A DNA stretch of 53,454 nucleotides from Deinococcus ruber (lineage in GTDB: Bacteria > Deinococcota > Deinococci > Deinococcales > Deinococcaceae), in assembly GCF_014648095.1 (NCBI RefSeq), contig NZ_BMQL01000029.1, positions 1-53,454 of the forward strand. Reading direction: 5' to 3'. This document shows, one piece after another, positions 38,248-48,722 of this stretch (the first letter of the stretch is position 1; each line of letters opens with the position of its first letter). The translations under genes were made by a program, and so were the position numbers. A model generated the notes under the pieces. It did no database searches, was not told the DNA's origin, and saw only the letters and a program-made list of their open reading frames with translations.

Positions 38248-38960
38248 GCGCTCACCCGCAGCTGCTGCAACTCGGTGATGACACGCCCGATATTGATCTG
38301 CTCGCCGCCCAGCACCGCCACGCAGTACACGCCCAGAGGCCGCATGCAGACCTTGACGCTGCCCAGGTCTGCCGACAGGATGCTCAGTTTGCGGTTGCGA
38401 AACAACAGGATGGTGGCTGCCACGATGCTGCCCACCGCGCCGCCTTCACGCTGGGAGCGCGAGCGCAGAACCTGTCCGTCCTGGCTGCACAGCACCACAC
38501 CCTGCACGCCCGGCTGCCGCGCCAGATCGCTCAACAGCGCGTCCTGGCCTGCTGCGCCGCTCAGGTCGTAGCTGCGGCCCTCGCCCTGAAAGGCGCTGTA
38601 ATCAGGATCGTCGTATTCGAAGTCTTCGGCTCCCAGGTCGCCCTCGGCCCCCGTCTCGTCCAGGCTGTCCCAGTGCAGCGGCCCCTCGGGATCGAGGAAC
38701 AGCGTGGGCGCACGCGGATTTTTCTCGACCACCCGGCGCGAGATACTCCGCAGCGTGCGTCCGGCCTGTTGTGGGGGCAGAACCGCCGACAGCCGTCTCA
38801 GCAGCGGGCCAGACAGCACGGCCTGCATCTCCTGGGGCGTCACGGTTTCTGCCGCCAACTGGGCGTCTCTCAGGGCGTCTCTCAGCATGGTATCGGCAGC
38901 ACGCTCACTGACCGACCCGCTGAGGGCATCAACAACCAGGGTGTACACGGGGGTAGGCAT
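38244..38960 (-). CDS. Roadblock/LC7-domain protein
   Basis: The 238-residue protein has an N-terminal helical region, an acidic disordered middle (about 115-150) and a C-terminal Roadblock/LC7 fold: DLARQPGVQGVVLCSQDG, then GGAVGSIVAATILL and the strands SILSADLGSVKVCMRPLG, VYCVAVLGG and the final helix IGRVITELQQL. Roadblock proteins (MglB, LAMTOR) act as partners of small Ras-like GTPases. No GTPase lies beside it. It heads the operon; TATACT lies 11 bases before the ATG with GAGGA between. Confidence 0.75.
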   Translation of the reverse strand: MPTPVYTLVVDALSGSVSERAADTMLRDALRDAQLAAETVTPQEMQAVLSGPLLRRLSAVLPPQQAGRTLRSISRRVVEKNPRAPTLFLDPEGPLHWDSLDETGAEGDLGAEDFEYDDPDYSAFQGEGRSYDLSGAAGQDALLSDLARQPGVQGVVLCSQDGQVLRSRSQREGGAVGSIVAATILLFRNRKLSILSADLGSVKVCMRPLGVYCVAVLGGEQINIGRVITELQQLRVSA

Positions 38961-39152
38961 GGGCGGTCCTCAGTATATGGGGGGAAAACTGACACATTTG
39001 TCTCATGCCGCCGTGCCAATCAGAGTGCAGGGCGGCCAGCGGGTCGGACTCACAGCATTCCCTGCTTATCATCAGGGTCACATCGGCAGCATAGAGTTCC
39101 GGCCCTCACCTGTCTGTGGAAAAGCTTGACCCGGCTGCCAACTGCTCCGCCT

Positions 39153-39158
39153 TACAAT
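39153..39158 (+). promoter_or_regulatory. -10 hexamer of a leaderless promoter
   Basis: TACAAT lies 5 bases before the ATG at 39164. Confidence 0.5.
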
Positions 39159-39163
39159 GGAGC

Positions 39164-40369
39164 ATGACCACAGCGCTACAGGCGACCCGCCTTCAAGACC
39201 GCCTTTCGAGCGAGCTGACCCGCCTCAAAGATGCCGGACTCTTTATCAGTCCGCGTGTGCTGGAGGCTCCGCAGCGTGCCCGCACCCGCATCCTGGGGCG
39301 CGAGGTGGTGAATCTGGCGAGCAACAACTATCTGGGCTTTGCCGATCATCCCTTCGTCAAGGAGCGGGCCGCCGCGTATCTGCACGCGTGGGGCGCAGGC
39401 GCAGGCGCGGTGCGGACGATTGCCGGAACGCTGCAAATTCATGAAGACTTCGAGGCGCAGCTCGCAGCATTCAAGCACACCGGCAGCGCTCTGGTGCTGC
39501 AAAGCGGCTTTACCACCAACCAGGGCGTACTGGGCAGCCTGCTGCAAGACGGCGACCTGGTGCTGAGCGACGAACTGAACCACGCCAGCATCATCGACGG
39601 TCTGCGGCTGAGCAAGGCCACCAAAAAGGTCTTCAAGCACAAGGACCTGAACGACCTGCGCCGCCTGCTGCAAGAACACCCCACCAGTGGCCTGAAACTG
39701 GTGATTACCGACGGCGTGTTCAGCATGGACGGCGACATCGCCCCGCTCGGCGAGATGGTGAAGGTGGCGCGTGAATTCGGAGCCGTGACCTACGTGGACG
39801 ACGCGCACGGTTCGGGCGTGCTGGGCGAGCAGGGGCGCGGCACGGTGCATCATTTCGGGCTGCAACACGCCGAAGACGTGATTCAGGTGGGCACGCTCAG
39901 CAAGGCGTGGGGCGTGGTGGGCGGCTACGCGGCGGGGCATCAGGATCTGCGCGAACTGCTGATCAACAAGGCGCGGCCTTTCCTGTTCTCGACCGGCCAC
40001 CCGCCCGCCGTGGTCGGAGCGCTGAGCGCGGCCATCGAACTGGTGCAGCAGGACTCCTCGTTCATCGAGCGCCTGTGGGACAACACCCGCTATTTCAAAC
40101 GCGAGTTGCAGACGCTGGGCTTCGATATTTTCGGCAGCGAGACGCCCATCACCCCGGTGATCTTCGGGGAGGCACCTGCCGCCTTCGAAGCCAGCCGCCT
40201 GCTGCTGGAACGCGGCATTTTCGCGGTGGGGCTGGGCTTTCCGACAGTTCCGAAAGGGCTGGCCCGCATCCGCAACATCGTGACCGCCGAGCATACCCGC
40301 GACGATCTGGACACGGCGCTGAGCGCATATGCCGAGGTCGGGCGGCAACTGGGCGTGATCGGCGGCTGA
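39164..40369 (+). CDS. Alpha-oxoamine synthase (glycine C-acetyltransferase / AONS)
   Basis: The 401-residue enzyme is a PLP-dependent alpha-oxoamine synthase: NLASNNYLGFADHP, SDELNHASIIDGLRLS, YVDDAHGSGVLGE and the PLP Lys in GTLSKAWGVVGGY. In the Deinococcus-Thermus group such a protein can act as 2-amino-3-ketobutyrate CoA ligase (kbl) and as 8-amino-7-oxononanoate synthase (bioF), and the sequence alone does not decide. Start fixed by the leaderless promoter. Confidence 0.85.
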   Translation: MTTALQATRLQDRLSSELTRLKDAGLFISPRVLEAPQRARTRILGREVVNLASNNYLGFADHPFVKERAAAYLHAWGAGAGAVRTIAGTLQIHEDFEAQLAAFKHTGSALVLQSGFTTNQGVLGSLLQDGDLVLSDELNHASIIDGLRLSKATKKVFKHKDLNDLRRLLQEHPTSGLKLVITDGVFSMDGDIAPLGEMVKVAREFGAVTYVDDAHGSGVLGEQGRGTVHHFGLQHAEDVIQVGTLSKAWGVVGGYAAGHQDLRELLINKARPFLFSTGHPPAVVGALSAAIELVQQDSSFIERLWDNTRYFKRELQTLGFDIFGSETPITPVIFGEAPAAFEASRLLLERGIFAVGLGFPTVPKGLARIRNIVTAEHTRDDLDTALSAYAEVGRQLGVIGG

Positions 40370-40374
40370 AGGAA

Positions 40375-40770
40375 GTGGATTTCAGGGTCAGCGAGTGGCC
40401 CGACACTGCCGAGCTGGCCGCGCTGCACGGAGCTGCCTTCGGATACGACGCCAACGCCGCAGACGCCGAACGCTGGGAACGCGTGCTGAAGCGCAGCCTG
40501 TGCTGGGTCACGGCGCACGCGGGCGGGGTACTCGTCGGCTTCGTGAATGTGGCCTGGGACGGCGGGCAGCATGCCTTTCTGCTCGACACCGCCGTTCACC
40601 CCGACTTTGGGCGGCGCGGCATCGGCACGCAGTTGGTGCAGCGGGCAGCCCAGGCAGCGGCGGCGCGGGGAGCGGGCTGGCTGCACGTAGACTACGAGGC
40701 GCACCTGCAAGACTTTTACCGGGGCTGCGGCTTTGGCGACACGCGGGCCGGGCTGCTGAAGCTGCGCTGA
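40375..40770 (+). CDS. GNAT-family acetyltransferase
   Basis: The 131-residue protein has the GNAT acetyl-CoA motif [17 protein letters not shown] and a final [18 protein letters not shown] strand-helix. It starts at a GTG 5 bases after the oxoamine synthase stop, with GGAA just before it. It should acetylate a small molecule or protein; target unknown. Confidence 0.75.
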   Translation: MDFRVSEWPDTAELAALHGAAFGYDANAADAERWERVLKRSLCWVTAHAGGVLVGFVNVAWDGGQHAFLLDTAVHPDFGRRGIGTQLVQRAAQAAAARGAGWLHVDYEAHLQDFYRGCGFGDTRAGLLKLR

Positions 40771-40819
40771 GCGGCCCCCGCTTTTGAAACTACCTGAAGT
40801 CCGTATCATTTCGCCTTGC

Positions 40820-40825
40820 TATGCT
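40820..40825 (+). promoter_or_regulatory. -10 hexamer of a leaderless promoter
   Basis: TATGCT, 6 bases before the GTG at 40832. Confidence 0.5.
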
Positions 40826-40831
40826 GCTCCC

Positions 40832-41617
40832 GTGACCGCCCAGCCCACCGTCCACAGCGCCGCCTCTCCCCTCTCCACGCCGTCCGGCAGTGTGCCCGAA
40901 CTGGTGGCGCAGGGATTATCCAAGACCTACGGACGCCGGGCGGTGGTGCGCGGCGTCGATCTGCGGGTGAAGCGCGGCGAGATCGTGGCGCTGTTCGGGC
41001 CGAACGGAGCGGGCAAGACCACCACCTTTTATATGATGGTGGGTTTTATCCGCCCCGGCAGCGGTCAGATTCTGCTGCGCGGCGAGGACATCACCCGGCT
41101 GCCGATGCACGAGCGGGCGCGGCGCGGCGTGGGCTATCTGCCGCAGGAACCGAGCGCGTTTCGTAAGATGACCGCCCGAGACAACCTGCTGGCGATTCTG
41201 GAATTTCAGAAGCTGACGCGGGCCGAGCAGGAACAGCGGGCCGATGCGCTGCTGGCCGAATTCAGCCTGTCGCACCTTGCGGGCAGCTTCGCGTACCAGC
41301 TGTCGGGCGGCGAGCGGCGGCGGCTGGAACTGGCCCGCGCCCTCACCACCGACCCCGATTTTCTGCTGCTCGACGAGCCGTTTACCGGGGTCGATCCCAA
41401 GAGCATCCGCGAGATTCAGCGCCTGATTCTGGAACTGCGCGAGCGCCGGGGCATCGGGGTCTTTATTACCGACCACAACGTACGCGAGACCATCGCCCTG
41501 ACCGACCGGGTATACCTGATGTACGACGGCGAGGTGAAATTTCAGGGCACACCAAAGGAATTCGCCACCGACGAAGATGCGCGGCGGCACTATCTGGGCG
41601 ACGATTTCGAGCTTTAG
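40832..41617 (+). CDS. lptB: LptB-like ABC ATPase
   Basis: The 261-residue ATP-binding protein has Walker [10 protein letters not shown], the Q-loop [12 protein letters not shown], the signature [15 protein letters not shown], Walker [14 protein letters not shown] and the switch His ITDHNVRET. It closely matches LptB, the ATPase driving export of lipopolysaccharide or related lipids; Deinococcus has an outer membrane-like layer but no classical LPS, so the cargo is open. The first 25 residues (Thr/Ala/Ser-rich) are an extension before the ATPase. No lptF/lptG genes lie near. Confidence 0.85.
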   Translation: MTAQPTVHSAASPLSTPSGSVPELVAQGLSKTYGRRAVVRGVDLRVKRGEIVALFGPNGAGKTTTFYMMVGFIRPGSGQILLRGEDITRLPMHERARRGVGYLPQEPSAFRKMTARDNLLAILEFQKLTRAEQEQRADALLAEFSLSHLAGSFAYQLSGGERRRLELARALTTDPDFLLLDEPFTGVDPKSIREIQRLILELRERRGIGVFITDHNVRETIALTDRVYLMYDGEVKFQGTPKEFATDEDARRHYLGDDFEL

Positions 41618-41619
41618 GG

Positions 41620-41684
41620 GGCTTGTAGCGTGTCGCGTGTGGCCTGTCGCTTTTAGGGAAGGCGCACACGCCACAAGCCCTTCA
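41620..41684. repeat. Copy of the ACACGCTACAAG dispersed repeat, inverted arrangement
   Basis: CTTGTAGCGTGT (41622-41633) is the inverse of the word at 25321-25332, and CACACGCCACAAGCCCTTCA near 41664-41683 matches the second part of that copy. The two halves face each other here, between the convergent ends of lptB and the reductase gene. Confidence 0.5.
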
Positions 41685-42146
41685 CCCCAGTTCGTGATAC
41701 TGGCCCCGGAAGTACACCAGCGGGTCGTCGTCGGTGTAACGGCTGTATTCCACCTCTCCGATAAACAGCGTGTGATCTCCGGCTTCGTGCGCTTCTACCT
41801 TGCGGCACACCAGTTGCGCCACCGCGCCGCCGATCAGGGGCAACCCCTCATGGTCCATCCAGGGCACATTTAGCCCCGCATCCGGGCGACCCGCGAAATG
41901 ACGGCTGAGTTCGCGCTGCTGGGTGCTCAGCACATTCACGCCGAAGCGCTCCACGTCCAGCAACCGAGCGTGCATGGTCGCTCCTCTGTCGACACTCACC
42001 AGAATGAGGGGCGGCGTCAGGCTGACCGACACGAAGGCGCTGGCGGTCATACCCCGGCGCTCGCCGTCGTGGGCAGCCGTTACCACAGTGACGCCGCTGA
42101 CGAAGCGGCCTAGAGTTTCGCGGAATTCATGGGGCGGAAGGCTCAT
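41682..42146 (-). CDS. Flavin reductase-like FMN-binding protein
   Basis: The 154-residue protein has the split-barrel fold of HpaC/RutF-type flavin reductases: RFVSGVTVVTA, GMTASAFVSVSLTPPLILVSVD, FGVNVLS and FIGEVEYSRYTDDDPLVYFRGQY. It should reduce FMN or FAD with NAD(P)H to supply a partner oxygenase, but no partner gene is adjacent. Transcription is likely leaderless (TATATT at 42153-42158 on the minus strand, 6 bases before the ATG). Confidence 0.8.
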   Translation of the reverse strand: MSLPPHEFRETLGRFVSGVTVVTAAHDGERRGMTASAFVSVSLTPPLILVSVDRGATMHARLLDVERFGVNVLSTQQRELSRHFAGRPDAGLNVPWMDHEGLPLIGGAVAQLVCRKVEAHEAGDHTLFIGEVEYSRYTDDDPLVYFRGQYHELG

Positions 42147-42152
42147 GGGGTA

Positions 42153-42190
42153 AATATAGGGGTTGGGAGTTAGGGGTTAGGTTTTAGGAA
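42153..42190. promoter_or_regulatory. Leaderless promoter with G-rich upstream DNA
   Basis: The minus-strand -10 TATATT (42153-42158) is preceded, in the region of the -35 and spacer, by G-runs on the plus strand: GGGG at 42159, GGG at 42165, GGGG at 42173 and GG near 42180 and 42187 within a TTAGGGGTTAGG-like tract. It could fold as a G-quadruplex, which is inference. Confidence 0.45.
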
Positions 42191-42253
42191 TACCCACAGA
42201 CAAGCGCGGCCCTCACTCGGCGCTGCCGTCAAGCTGTTCCTGACCCCTGCCTG

Positions 42254-44332
42254 CTATACCCCGCGCCGCGCCTCCATGAAGCTGACCTGGGCGCTCAGGT
42301 CGCCCTGTAACTTGCGGTACACCCCGTCTGGCCCCAGCTCCCAGCTTCCGCGTGTGTCGGCCCACTCGGTCGCCACCAGATCGAGCAGCCCCTGCTGATG
42401 GCGGGCGTCCTGTACCGGGGCCAGCACCTCGACGCGGCGATCCAGATTGCGGCTCATCCAGTCGGCGCTGCCGATGTACACCTGCACCTGATCGGGGGCG
42501 TGGCCGTCGCCGTGCCCGAAGGAATAGATGCGGGCATGTTCCAGATAGCGCCCCAGCAGGCTGTGAACCCGGATGTTCTCGGACAGGCCCGGCACGCCCG
42601 GACGCAGGCAACACACCCCCCGGATCATCAGGTCGATCTTGACGCCCGCTTTCGAGGCCGTGTACAGCGCCTCGATCATGGCAGGGTCGGTGAGCTGGTT
42701 GATCTTGACGCGTGCCCAGGCGTGCTGCCCGGTCTTCACGTACTCGGCCATGCGTTCCAGCCACGCCACCAGACCGCTGCGGGCGGTGTCGGGGGCCACC
42801 AGCAGGCTGCGGTATTCGGCCTCGGAATAGCCGGTCAGGTGGTTGAACAGCCGCGCCACATCGTCGCCCAGGTCTTCCCGCGCCGAGAGCAGCGACAGGT
42901 CGGTATACAGCCGGGCGGTCTTGGCGTTGTAGTTCCCGGTGCCGATGTGCACGTAGGAGCGCAGTCGCCCGCCCTCGCGCCGCACCACCAGCGCGACCTT
43001 GCCGTGAACCTTCAGGCCGCTGACGCCGTAGACCACGTGCGCTCCGGCCCGCTCCAGCTGCCGCGCCCACGAAATATTGCGTTGTTCGTCGAAGCGGGCT
43101 TTCAGCTCGATCAGGGCCACCACCTGCTTGCCGTTCTCGGCGGCGGTGCGGAGTGCGCCCAGCAGACGCTTGTCGTCGCCGGTGCGGTAGAGCGTCTGCT
43201 TGATCGCCAGCACGTCCGGGTCGGCTGCCGCCGCTTCCAGAAAGGCCAGCACCCCCCCGAAGCTGTCGTATGGGTGGTGCAGCAGTTGATCGCCGCGTGC
43301 GAGTTCGGCAAAGATGCCGTCGTCGTCGTCGTCGCCCAGATCGGGCAGGTGCGGCGTGAAGACCGGATAGCTCAGCTCGGGCGTTCTGGCCGGAAAGCCC
43401 ATCAGGTCGGCGGTGCCCAGCGGGCCTTCCAGCTCGAACACGTCCAGCTCGTTCAGGCGCAGCCGCTCGGTCAGGAAATCCAGCAGGTTCTGCGGCATCT
43501 CCCGCGTCACTTCCAGCCGCACCACCGCGCCGAATCTGCGCCGCCGCAGCCCGTCTTCGATGGTCGCGAGCAGGTCTTCGGCCTCTTCCTCGTCGAACTC
43601 GTAATCGGTGTTGCGCGTGACCCGGAATTCATACGACGCCAGCACCTCGCGCCCCCGGAACAGCTCGGGCAGGTGTTCAGCGATCACGTCTTCGAGCAGC
43701 AGGTACACCTCACCGATCACCACGAACCTGGGCAGCACGCCCACCGGAATCTTGACCCGCGCAAATTCCTGCCCGGTGTCGCTTTCCTCGTCGCGCAGCA
43801 GCACCGCCAGATTCAGGCTCAGATTGCTGATGTACGGAAACGGATGGCTGGGATCGACCACCAGCGGCGTCAGCACCGGCTGAATCTGCGTCAGGTAATG
43901 CGCGTGCAGCGCGGCCCGCGCCTTCTTGCCCAGGTCGGCCACCCGCATGATCCGCACGCCCGCCGTGTGCAGGTCGGCAATGGCGCGGCGGGCGGCCTTC
44001 TCGACCTCGCGCAGCATCACGTGGGTCTGTTCGCGCACCCGCGCCAGCGTTTCGCGGGGCAGCAGACCGTCAGGCGACTTGATTGCCACGCCCGCCGCGA
44101 TCTGCCGGTGGACGCCCGCCACGCGCACCATGAAGAATTCATCGAGGTTGCTGCCGCAGATGGCCGCGTATTTCAGGCGTTCCAGCAGTGGATTGCGGAC
44201 ATCCTGGGCCTCGGCCAGCACCCGCTCGTTGAAGGCCAGCCACGACAGCTCACGGTTCAGAAAGAGGCTGTCTGGCAGCGCACTGGTGCTGTGGGTTTCG
44301 CCCTGGGGCGCTTTCTTATGTTTCACTGTCAT
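42254..44332 (-). CDS. ppk1: Polyphosphate kinase 1
   Basis: The 692-residue protein has all Ppk1 parts: the N-terminal FLNRELSWLAFNERVLAEA, the AICGSNLDEFFMVRVAG segment, the catalytic-site KVHGKVALVVRR and YVHIGTGNYNAKTARLYTDLSL, and the C-terminal YIGSADWMSRNLDRRVEVL. It makes long polyphosphate from ATP and auto-phosphorylates on His. It fits with the phosphate-control genes seen at 12913-16459. A loop rich in Asp (DDDDDDG-like) near residue 340 is unusual. Confidence 0.93.
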   Translation of the reverse strand: MTVKHKKAPQGETHSTSALPDSLFLNRELSWLAFNERVLAEAQDVRNPLLERLKYAAICGSNLDEFFMVRVAGVHRQIAAGVAIKSPDGLLPRETLARVREQTHVMLREVEKAARRAIADLHTAGVRIMRVADLGKKARAALHAHYLTQIQPVLTPLVVDPSHPFPYISNLSLNLAVLLRDEESDTGQEFARVKIPVGVLPRFVVIGEVYLLLEDVIAEHLPELFRGREVLASYEFRVTRNTDYEFDEEEAEDLLATIEDGLRRRRFGAVVRLEVTREMPQNLLDFLTERLRLNELDVFELEGPLGTADLMGFPARTPELSYPVFTPHLPDLGDDDDDGIFAELARGDQLLHHPYDSFGGVLAFLEAAAADPDVLAIKQTLYRTGDDKRLLGALRTAAENGKQVVALIELKARFDEQRNISWARQLERAGAHVVYGVSGLKVHGKVALVVRREGGRLRSYVHIGTGNYNAKTARLYTDLSLLSAREDLGDDVARLFNHLTGYSEAEYRSLLVAPDTARSGLVAWLERMAEYVKTGQHAWARVKINQLTDPAMIEALYTASKAGVKIDLMIRGVCCLRPGVPGLSENIRVHSLLGRYLEHARIYSFGHGDGHAPDQVQVYIGSADWMSRNLDRRVEVLAPVQDARHQQGLLDLVATEWADTRGSWELGPDGVYRKLQGDLSAQVSFMEARRGV

Positions 44333-44409
44333 GGCCTCTCATGAAGGTACGGGGGCAGCGTCAGGCGGGGGTCAACCCGGCACCGACGCCGCCCCGATGA
44401 TCCTGAACT

Positions 44410-45645
44410 TCAGTCCACCCAGCGCTTCAGCACCAGCACCGCGTTCTGCCCGCCAAACGCAAACGAGTTGCTCATGGCGTAATCGACCTGCTGCTCACGG
44501 GCCACATTGGGAATGAAGTCGAGCTTCAGGGCCGGATCGGGGTCGTTGTAGTTCATGGTGGGCGGCAAAATGCCGTCGCGCAGGGCCTGGGCCACCGCGA
44601 TGGCTTCGATGGCTCCGGCTGCACCCAGCAGGTGCCCGGTCATGCTCTTGGTGCTGCTGACCGCCAGTTTGCTGGCATGCTCGCCGTACACCGCCTGAAT
44701 CGCCAGCGTCTCGTTCAGATCGTTTGCGGGCGTGCTGGTGCCGTGCGCGTTGATGTAACCCACCTGCTCGGGCGTGATGCCAGCGCTCTTCAGGGCCGCC
44801 CGCATCGCCACCTGTGCGCCGCGTCCTTCCGGGGCAGGCATGGTGATGTGATACGCGTCGGCGCTGGTCGCATAACCCACCAGCTCGGCATGAATGCGTG
44901 CGCCGCGTGCCAGTGCGTGTTCCAGCTCTTCCAGCACCAGAATGCCTGCCCCCTCGCCCAGCACGAAGCCGTCACGCGAGGCGGTAAACGGGCGACTGGC
45001 GGTGGTGGGATCGTCGTTGCGGGTCGAGAGCGCCTTCATGTTGCCGAATGACCCGATGGAAAACGACGTGATAGCCGCCTCGCTCCCGCCGGTCAGCATG
45101 ATGTCGGCCAGTCCGAGCTGAATGGTGCGGAGTGCGTCACCGATGGCCCCGCTGCCGGTGGCGCAGGCAGTCACGACGGTGCTGCTCGGCCCGGTCAGGC
45201 CGTAGCGCATGGCGACGTGCCCGGAGGCCATGTTGCAGATGATCATGGGAATGAACATCGGGCTGACGCGGCTGGAGCCACGCGAATGCGCCACGCCCGA
45301 CTGCTCTTCCCAGGTTTCCATGCCGCCCACACCCGTTCCGATGATGGTGCCGCTGTGCTCGCCGCGCAGCTCGCTGTCGGTCAGGCCACTGTCGGCAATC
45401 GCCAGATCAGCGCCGATCAGGGCCAGCTGAACGAAGCGGTCGAGCCGCTTGGCCTCGCGGGCATCGATGCGCCCGCTCAGGTCCTCGTGAATCTCTCCGG
45501 CGATACGGCAGGGAAACTTCTCGGCGTCGAAGCGGGTAATCCTGCCGATCCCGCTTTTGCCGGTGCGCTGGCCCTCGGCGAAGGCTGCCTCACCGATACC
45601 GATGGGCGTGACCGGCCCCATTCCTGTGATGACCACACGTTTCAT
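44410..45645 (-). CDS. fabF: Beta-ketoacyl-ACP synthase II
   Basis: The 411-residue condensing enzyme has the catalytic Cys in VVTACATGSGAIG, His in NAHGTSTPANDLNE and His in KSMTGHLLGAAGAIEA. It extends acyl-ACP in fatty acid synthesis. The ATG at 45645 follows an AGAGGT site with 5 bases spacing; residues further upstream are not family-like. The acpP gene lies 263 bases upstream on the same strand. Confidence 0.92.
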   Translation of the reverse strand: MKRVVITGMGPVTPIGIGEAAFAEGQRTGKSGIGRITRFDAEKFPCRIAGEIHEDLSGRIDAREAKRLDRFVQLALIGADLAIADSGLTDSELRGEHSGTIIGTGVGGMETWEEQSGVAHSRGSSRVSPMFIPMIICNMASGHVAMRYGLTGPSSTVVTACATGSGAIGDALRTIQLGLADIMLTGGSEAAITSFSIGSFGNMKALSTRNDDPTTASRPFTASRDGFVLGEGAGILVLEELEHALARGARIHAELVGYATSADAYHITMPAPEGRGAQVAMRAALKSAGITPEQVGYINAHGTSTPANDLNETLAIQAVYGEHASKLAVSSTKSMTGHLLGAAGAIEAIAVAQALRDGILPPTMNYNDPDPALKLDFIPNVAREQQVDYAMSNSFAFGGQNAVLVLKRWVD

Positions 45646-45861
45646 ATCGACCTCTGAACACACCCGGAGACGCTGCGGCACAGCGCAGCACGCTTCGGGA
45701 GGGGTGGGTTAAACGCTCGCCCTGCAAGCAGGACTGGACTCGTGTATTGCTTCACAGTGCCTCCGAATGCCGTGAATATACCGGAAGAAGGCTGCACCGA
45801 CTTTAATTCTGTAGAAAGAAGACACAGATAGAGTGGTGGCCCGGCCACCCGCACCCGGCAC

Positions 45862-45887
45862 AAAAAAGGGCACGGCCTGAGCCGCAC
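45862..45887 (-). terminator. Terminator after acpP
   Basis: On the minus strand a 7-bp stem (GTGCGGC / GCCGTGC, with G-T pairs) and a TCAG loop are followed by CCTTTTTT (the T-run is at 45862-45867 in plus-strand coordinates as A). It lies 22 bases after the acpP stop, so acpP and fabF may be partly uncoupled. Confidence 0.6.
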
Positions 45888-45908
45888 CCAGTCAGTCCTG
45901 AGCTGATG

Positions 45909-46142
45909 TCAGGCTTGCTTGCTGGCGACGTAATCGACGGCAGCCTGCACCGTACGAATCTGCTCGGCGTCCTCATCAGCGATGCTGATGCCGAACTTGT
46001 CTTCCAGCCCCATGATGAGTTCGACCGTTTCCAGGCTGTCTGCTCCGAGGTCTTCCACGAAGCGGGCCTCGGGCACCACTTTCTCGGCATCGACACCCAG
46101 CTTGTCCACGATCACTTCTTTTACCTGTTCAAATGTTTCCAT
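45909..46142 (-). CDS. acpP: Acyl carrier protein
   Basis: The 77-residue acidic protein has the phosphopantetheine Ser in [15 protein letters not shown]. It carries growing acyl chains for fatty acid synthesis. A strong AGGAGG site lies 7 bases before the ATG. The fabF gene follows downstream on the same strand. Confidence 0.95.
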   Translation of the reverse strand: METFEQVKEVIVDKLGVDAEKVVPEARFVEDLGADSLETVELIMGLEDKFGISIADEDAEQIRTVQAAVDYVASKQA

Positions 46143-46243
46143 GCTTGAACCTCCTGTGTTTGGCAGTACCCGAGCAGTTTACACGCCCGCTCTGCCCTGG
46201 GCATGGAGGATGAACCGGGTTCATGGTGTCAGCTTCGGCACAG

Positions 46244-47062
46244 TCAGTTCGTGACCAGCGGCACGCCTGCCAGTGCCAGCACCACTCCGGCCCATTGCAG
46301 CCGCCGCAGACGCTCGTGCAGAAAGAGTGCAGCCAGCAGCGTGGTAAACACCGGATACAGCCCGGTCAGCAGGCCCGCGATGCCCATGCGCCCGGCCTGC
46401 GCCGCCAGCATATAGAACAGGTTTCCGAGTGCGTCGCCGGGCGTGGCAGCGGCCAGCAGCCACGGGCGATTGGGCCGCAGCCCCTCGCGCAGCGCCGTAA
46501 ACGGCACCATGACCGCGCTGCTGGCAAAACGTGCCGCCGCCAGCGGCCAGAACACCGAGCCGGGCGAGGCCTGAGCCAGCATCACGAAAAACAGCCCGAA
46601 CCCCAGCCCCGCCAGCAGTGCAGGCGGCACGCCGCCCCGACCACCATGCGAGGGCGCGAGCGACAGCAGCACGATGCCGCCGATGGTCAGGGCCACGCCC
46701 AGCAGGTTGTGGGGCGTCATCAGTTCGCCCAGCGCCGCGCCCACGGCCACCGGAATCAGGGCCGAGAGCGCCGCACTTACCACCGACACCAGTCCCATCG
46801 GGCCGAGCACTAGGGCGCGGTAAAACAGCAGCACCGCGCCCAGGCCCAGCAGTCCGGCCCCGGCTCCCCACGCCAGATCGGCCAGATGGGGCGTCTGTTC
46901 GTGGCGAAGCAGCGCCAGCAGCACAAAGAACAGGCAGACCAGCGGATGCGTGAGCGCCGTGACGCGGGCGGGCGAGTCGCGCCGCGAGGCCATGCCCGCC
47001 GCGAAATCGCCCACGCCATACGTGAAGGCCGAGAGCAGCCCGAAGATGGCCGCCAGGTTCAT
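46244..47062 (-). CDS. EamA-family (DMT) transporter
   Basis: The 272-residue protein has about ten hydrophobic helices with the drug/metabolite transporter layout (two repeated five-helix halves; EamA pattern FYRALVLGPMGLVSVVSAALSALIPV and PVFTTLLAALFLHERLRRLQWAGVVLALAGV). It probably exports a small metabolite; substrate unknown. It is 36 bases downstream of serS on the same strand. Confidence 0.8.
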   Translation of the reverse strand: MNLAAIFGLLSAFTYGVGDFAAGMASRRDSPARVTALTHPLVCLFFVLLALLRHEQTPHLADLAWGAGAGLLGLGAVLLFYRALVLGPMGLVSVVSAALSALIPVAVGAALGELMTPHNLLGVALTIGGIVLLSLAPSHGGRGGVPPALLAGLGFGLFFVMLAQASPGSVFWPLAAARFASSAVMVPFTALREGLRPNRPWLLAAATPGDALGNLFYMLAAQAGRMGIAGLLTGLYPVFTTLLAALFLHERLRRLQWAGVVLALAGVPLVTN

Positions 47063-47098
47063 AGAACAGCCGCCAGGTTCATAAAATGGCAGCCAGAT

Positions 47099-48378
<1,280 letters not shown>

Positions 48379-48379
<1 letters not shown>

Positions 48380-48666
48380 TATTGCTCCACCGTGCGCGGC
48401 ACCCGTACGAAACCGTCCTGCGATTCGGGCGCGAGTTCCAGCACCTGCGCCTGCGCGAACACCGGGCCGGGCACGTCCTGGCGCAGCACGTTGCTCAGCG
48501 AAATGGGGCGCTGCATTTCCGGCACGCCAGCGGTATCGAGTTCTTGCAATTTCTCGAAATAGCCGAGCATCTTGTTGAGGTCTGCGAGCATGGCCCCCTG
48601 TTCCCGGGCGGTCAGGTCGAGGCGGGCCAGCAGTGCCAGGTGCTGAACTTCGGCGGCATCTATCAT
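48379..48666 (-). CDS. gatC: Asp-tRNA(Asn)/Glu-tRNA(Gln) amidotransferase subunit C
   Basis: The 95-residue protein is GatC: the [28 protein letters not shown] start and the Pro-rich tail with [12 protein letters not shown] and [11 protein letters not shown]. It helps fold and join GatA and GatB, which are not in the window. Deinococcus makes Asn-tRNA and Asn by this route. A leaderless promoter precedes it. Confidence 0.9.
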
Positions 48667-48672
48667 GGTGGG

Positions 48673-48678
48673 AGTATA
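48673..48678 (-). promoter_or_regulatory. -10 hexamer of a leaderless promoter
   Basis: TATACT, 6 bases before the gatC ATG on the minus strand. Confidence 0.55.
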
Positions 48679-48722
48679 GCGGCGCACTGCCGGAAACCGC
48701 CCGGCCTGGCAGCGGCGCAGGG

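Noticed and set aside
42398..44344. A 648-residue plus-strand frame
   Set aside because: It is antisense to ppk1 and has the His/Gln/Arg-rich composition of a shadow frame.
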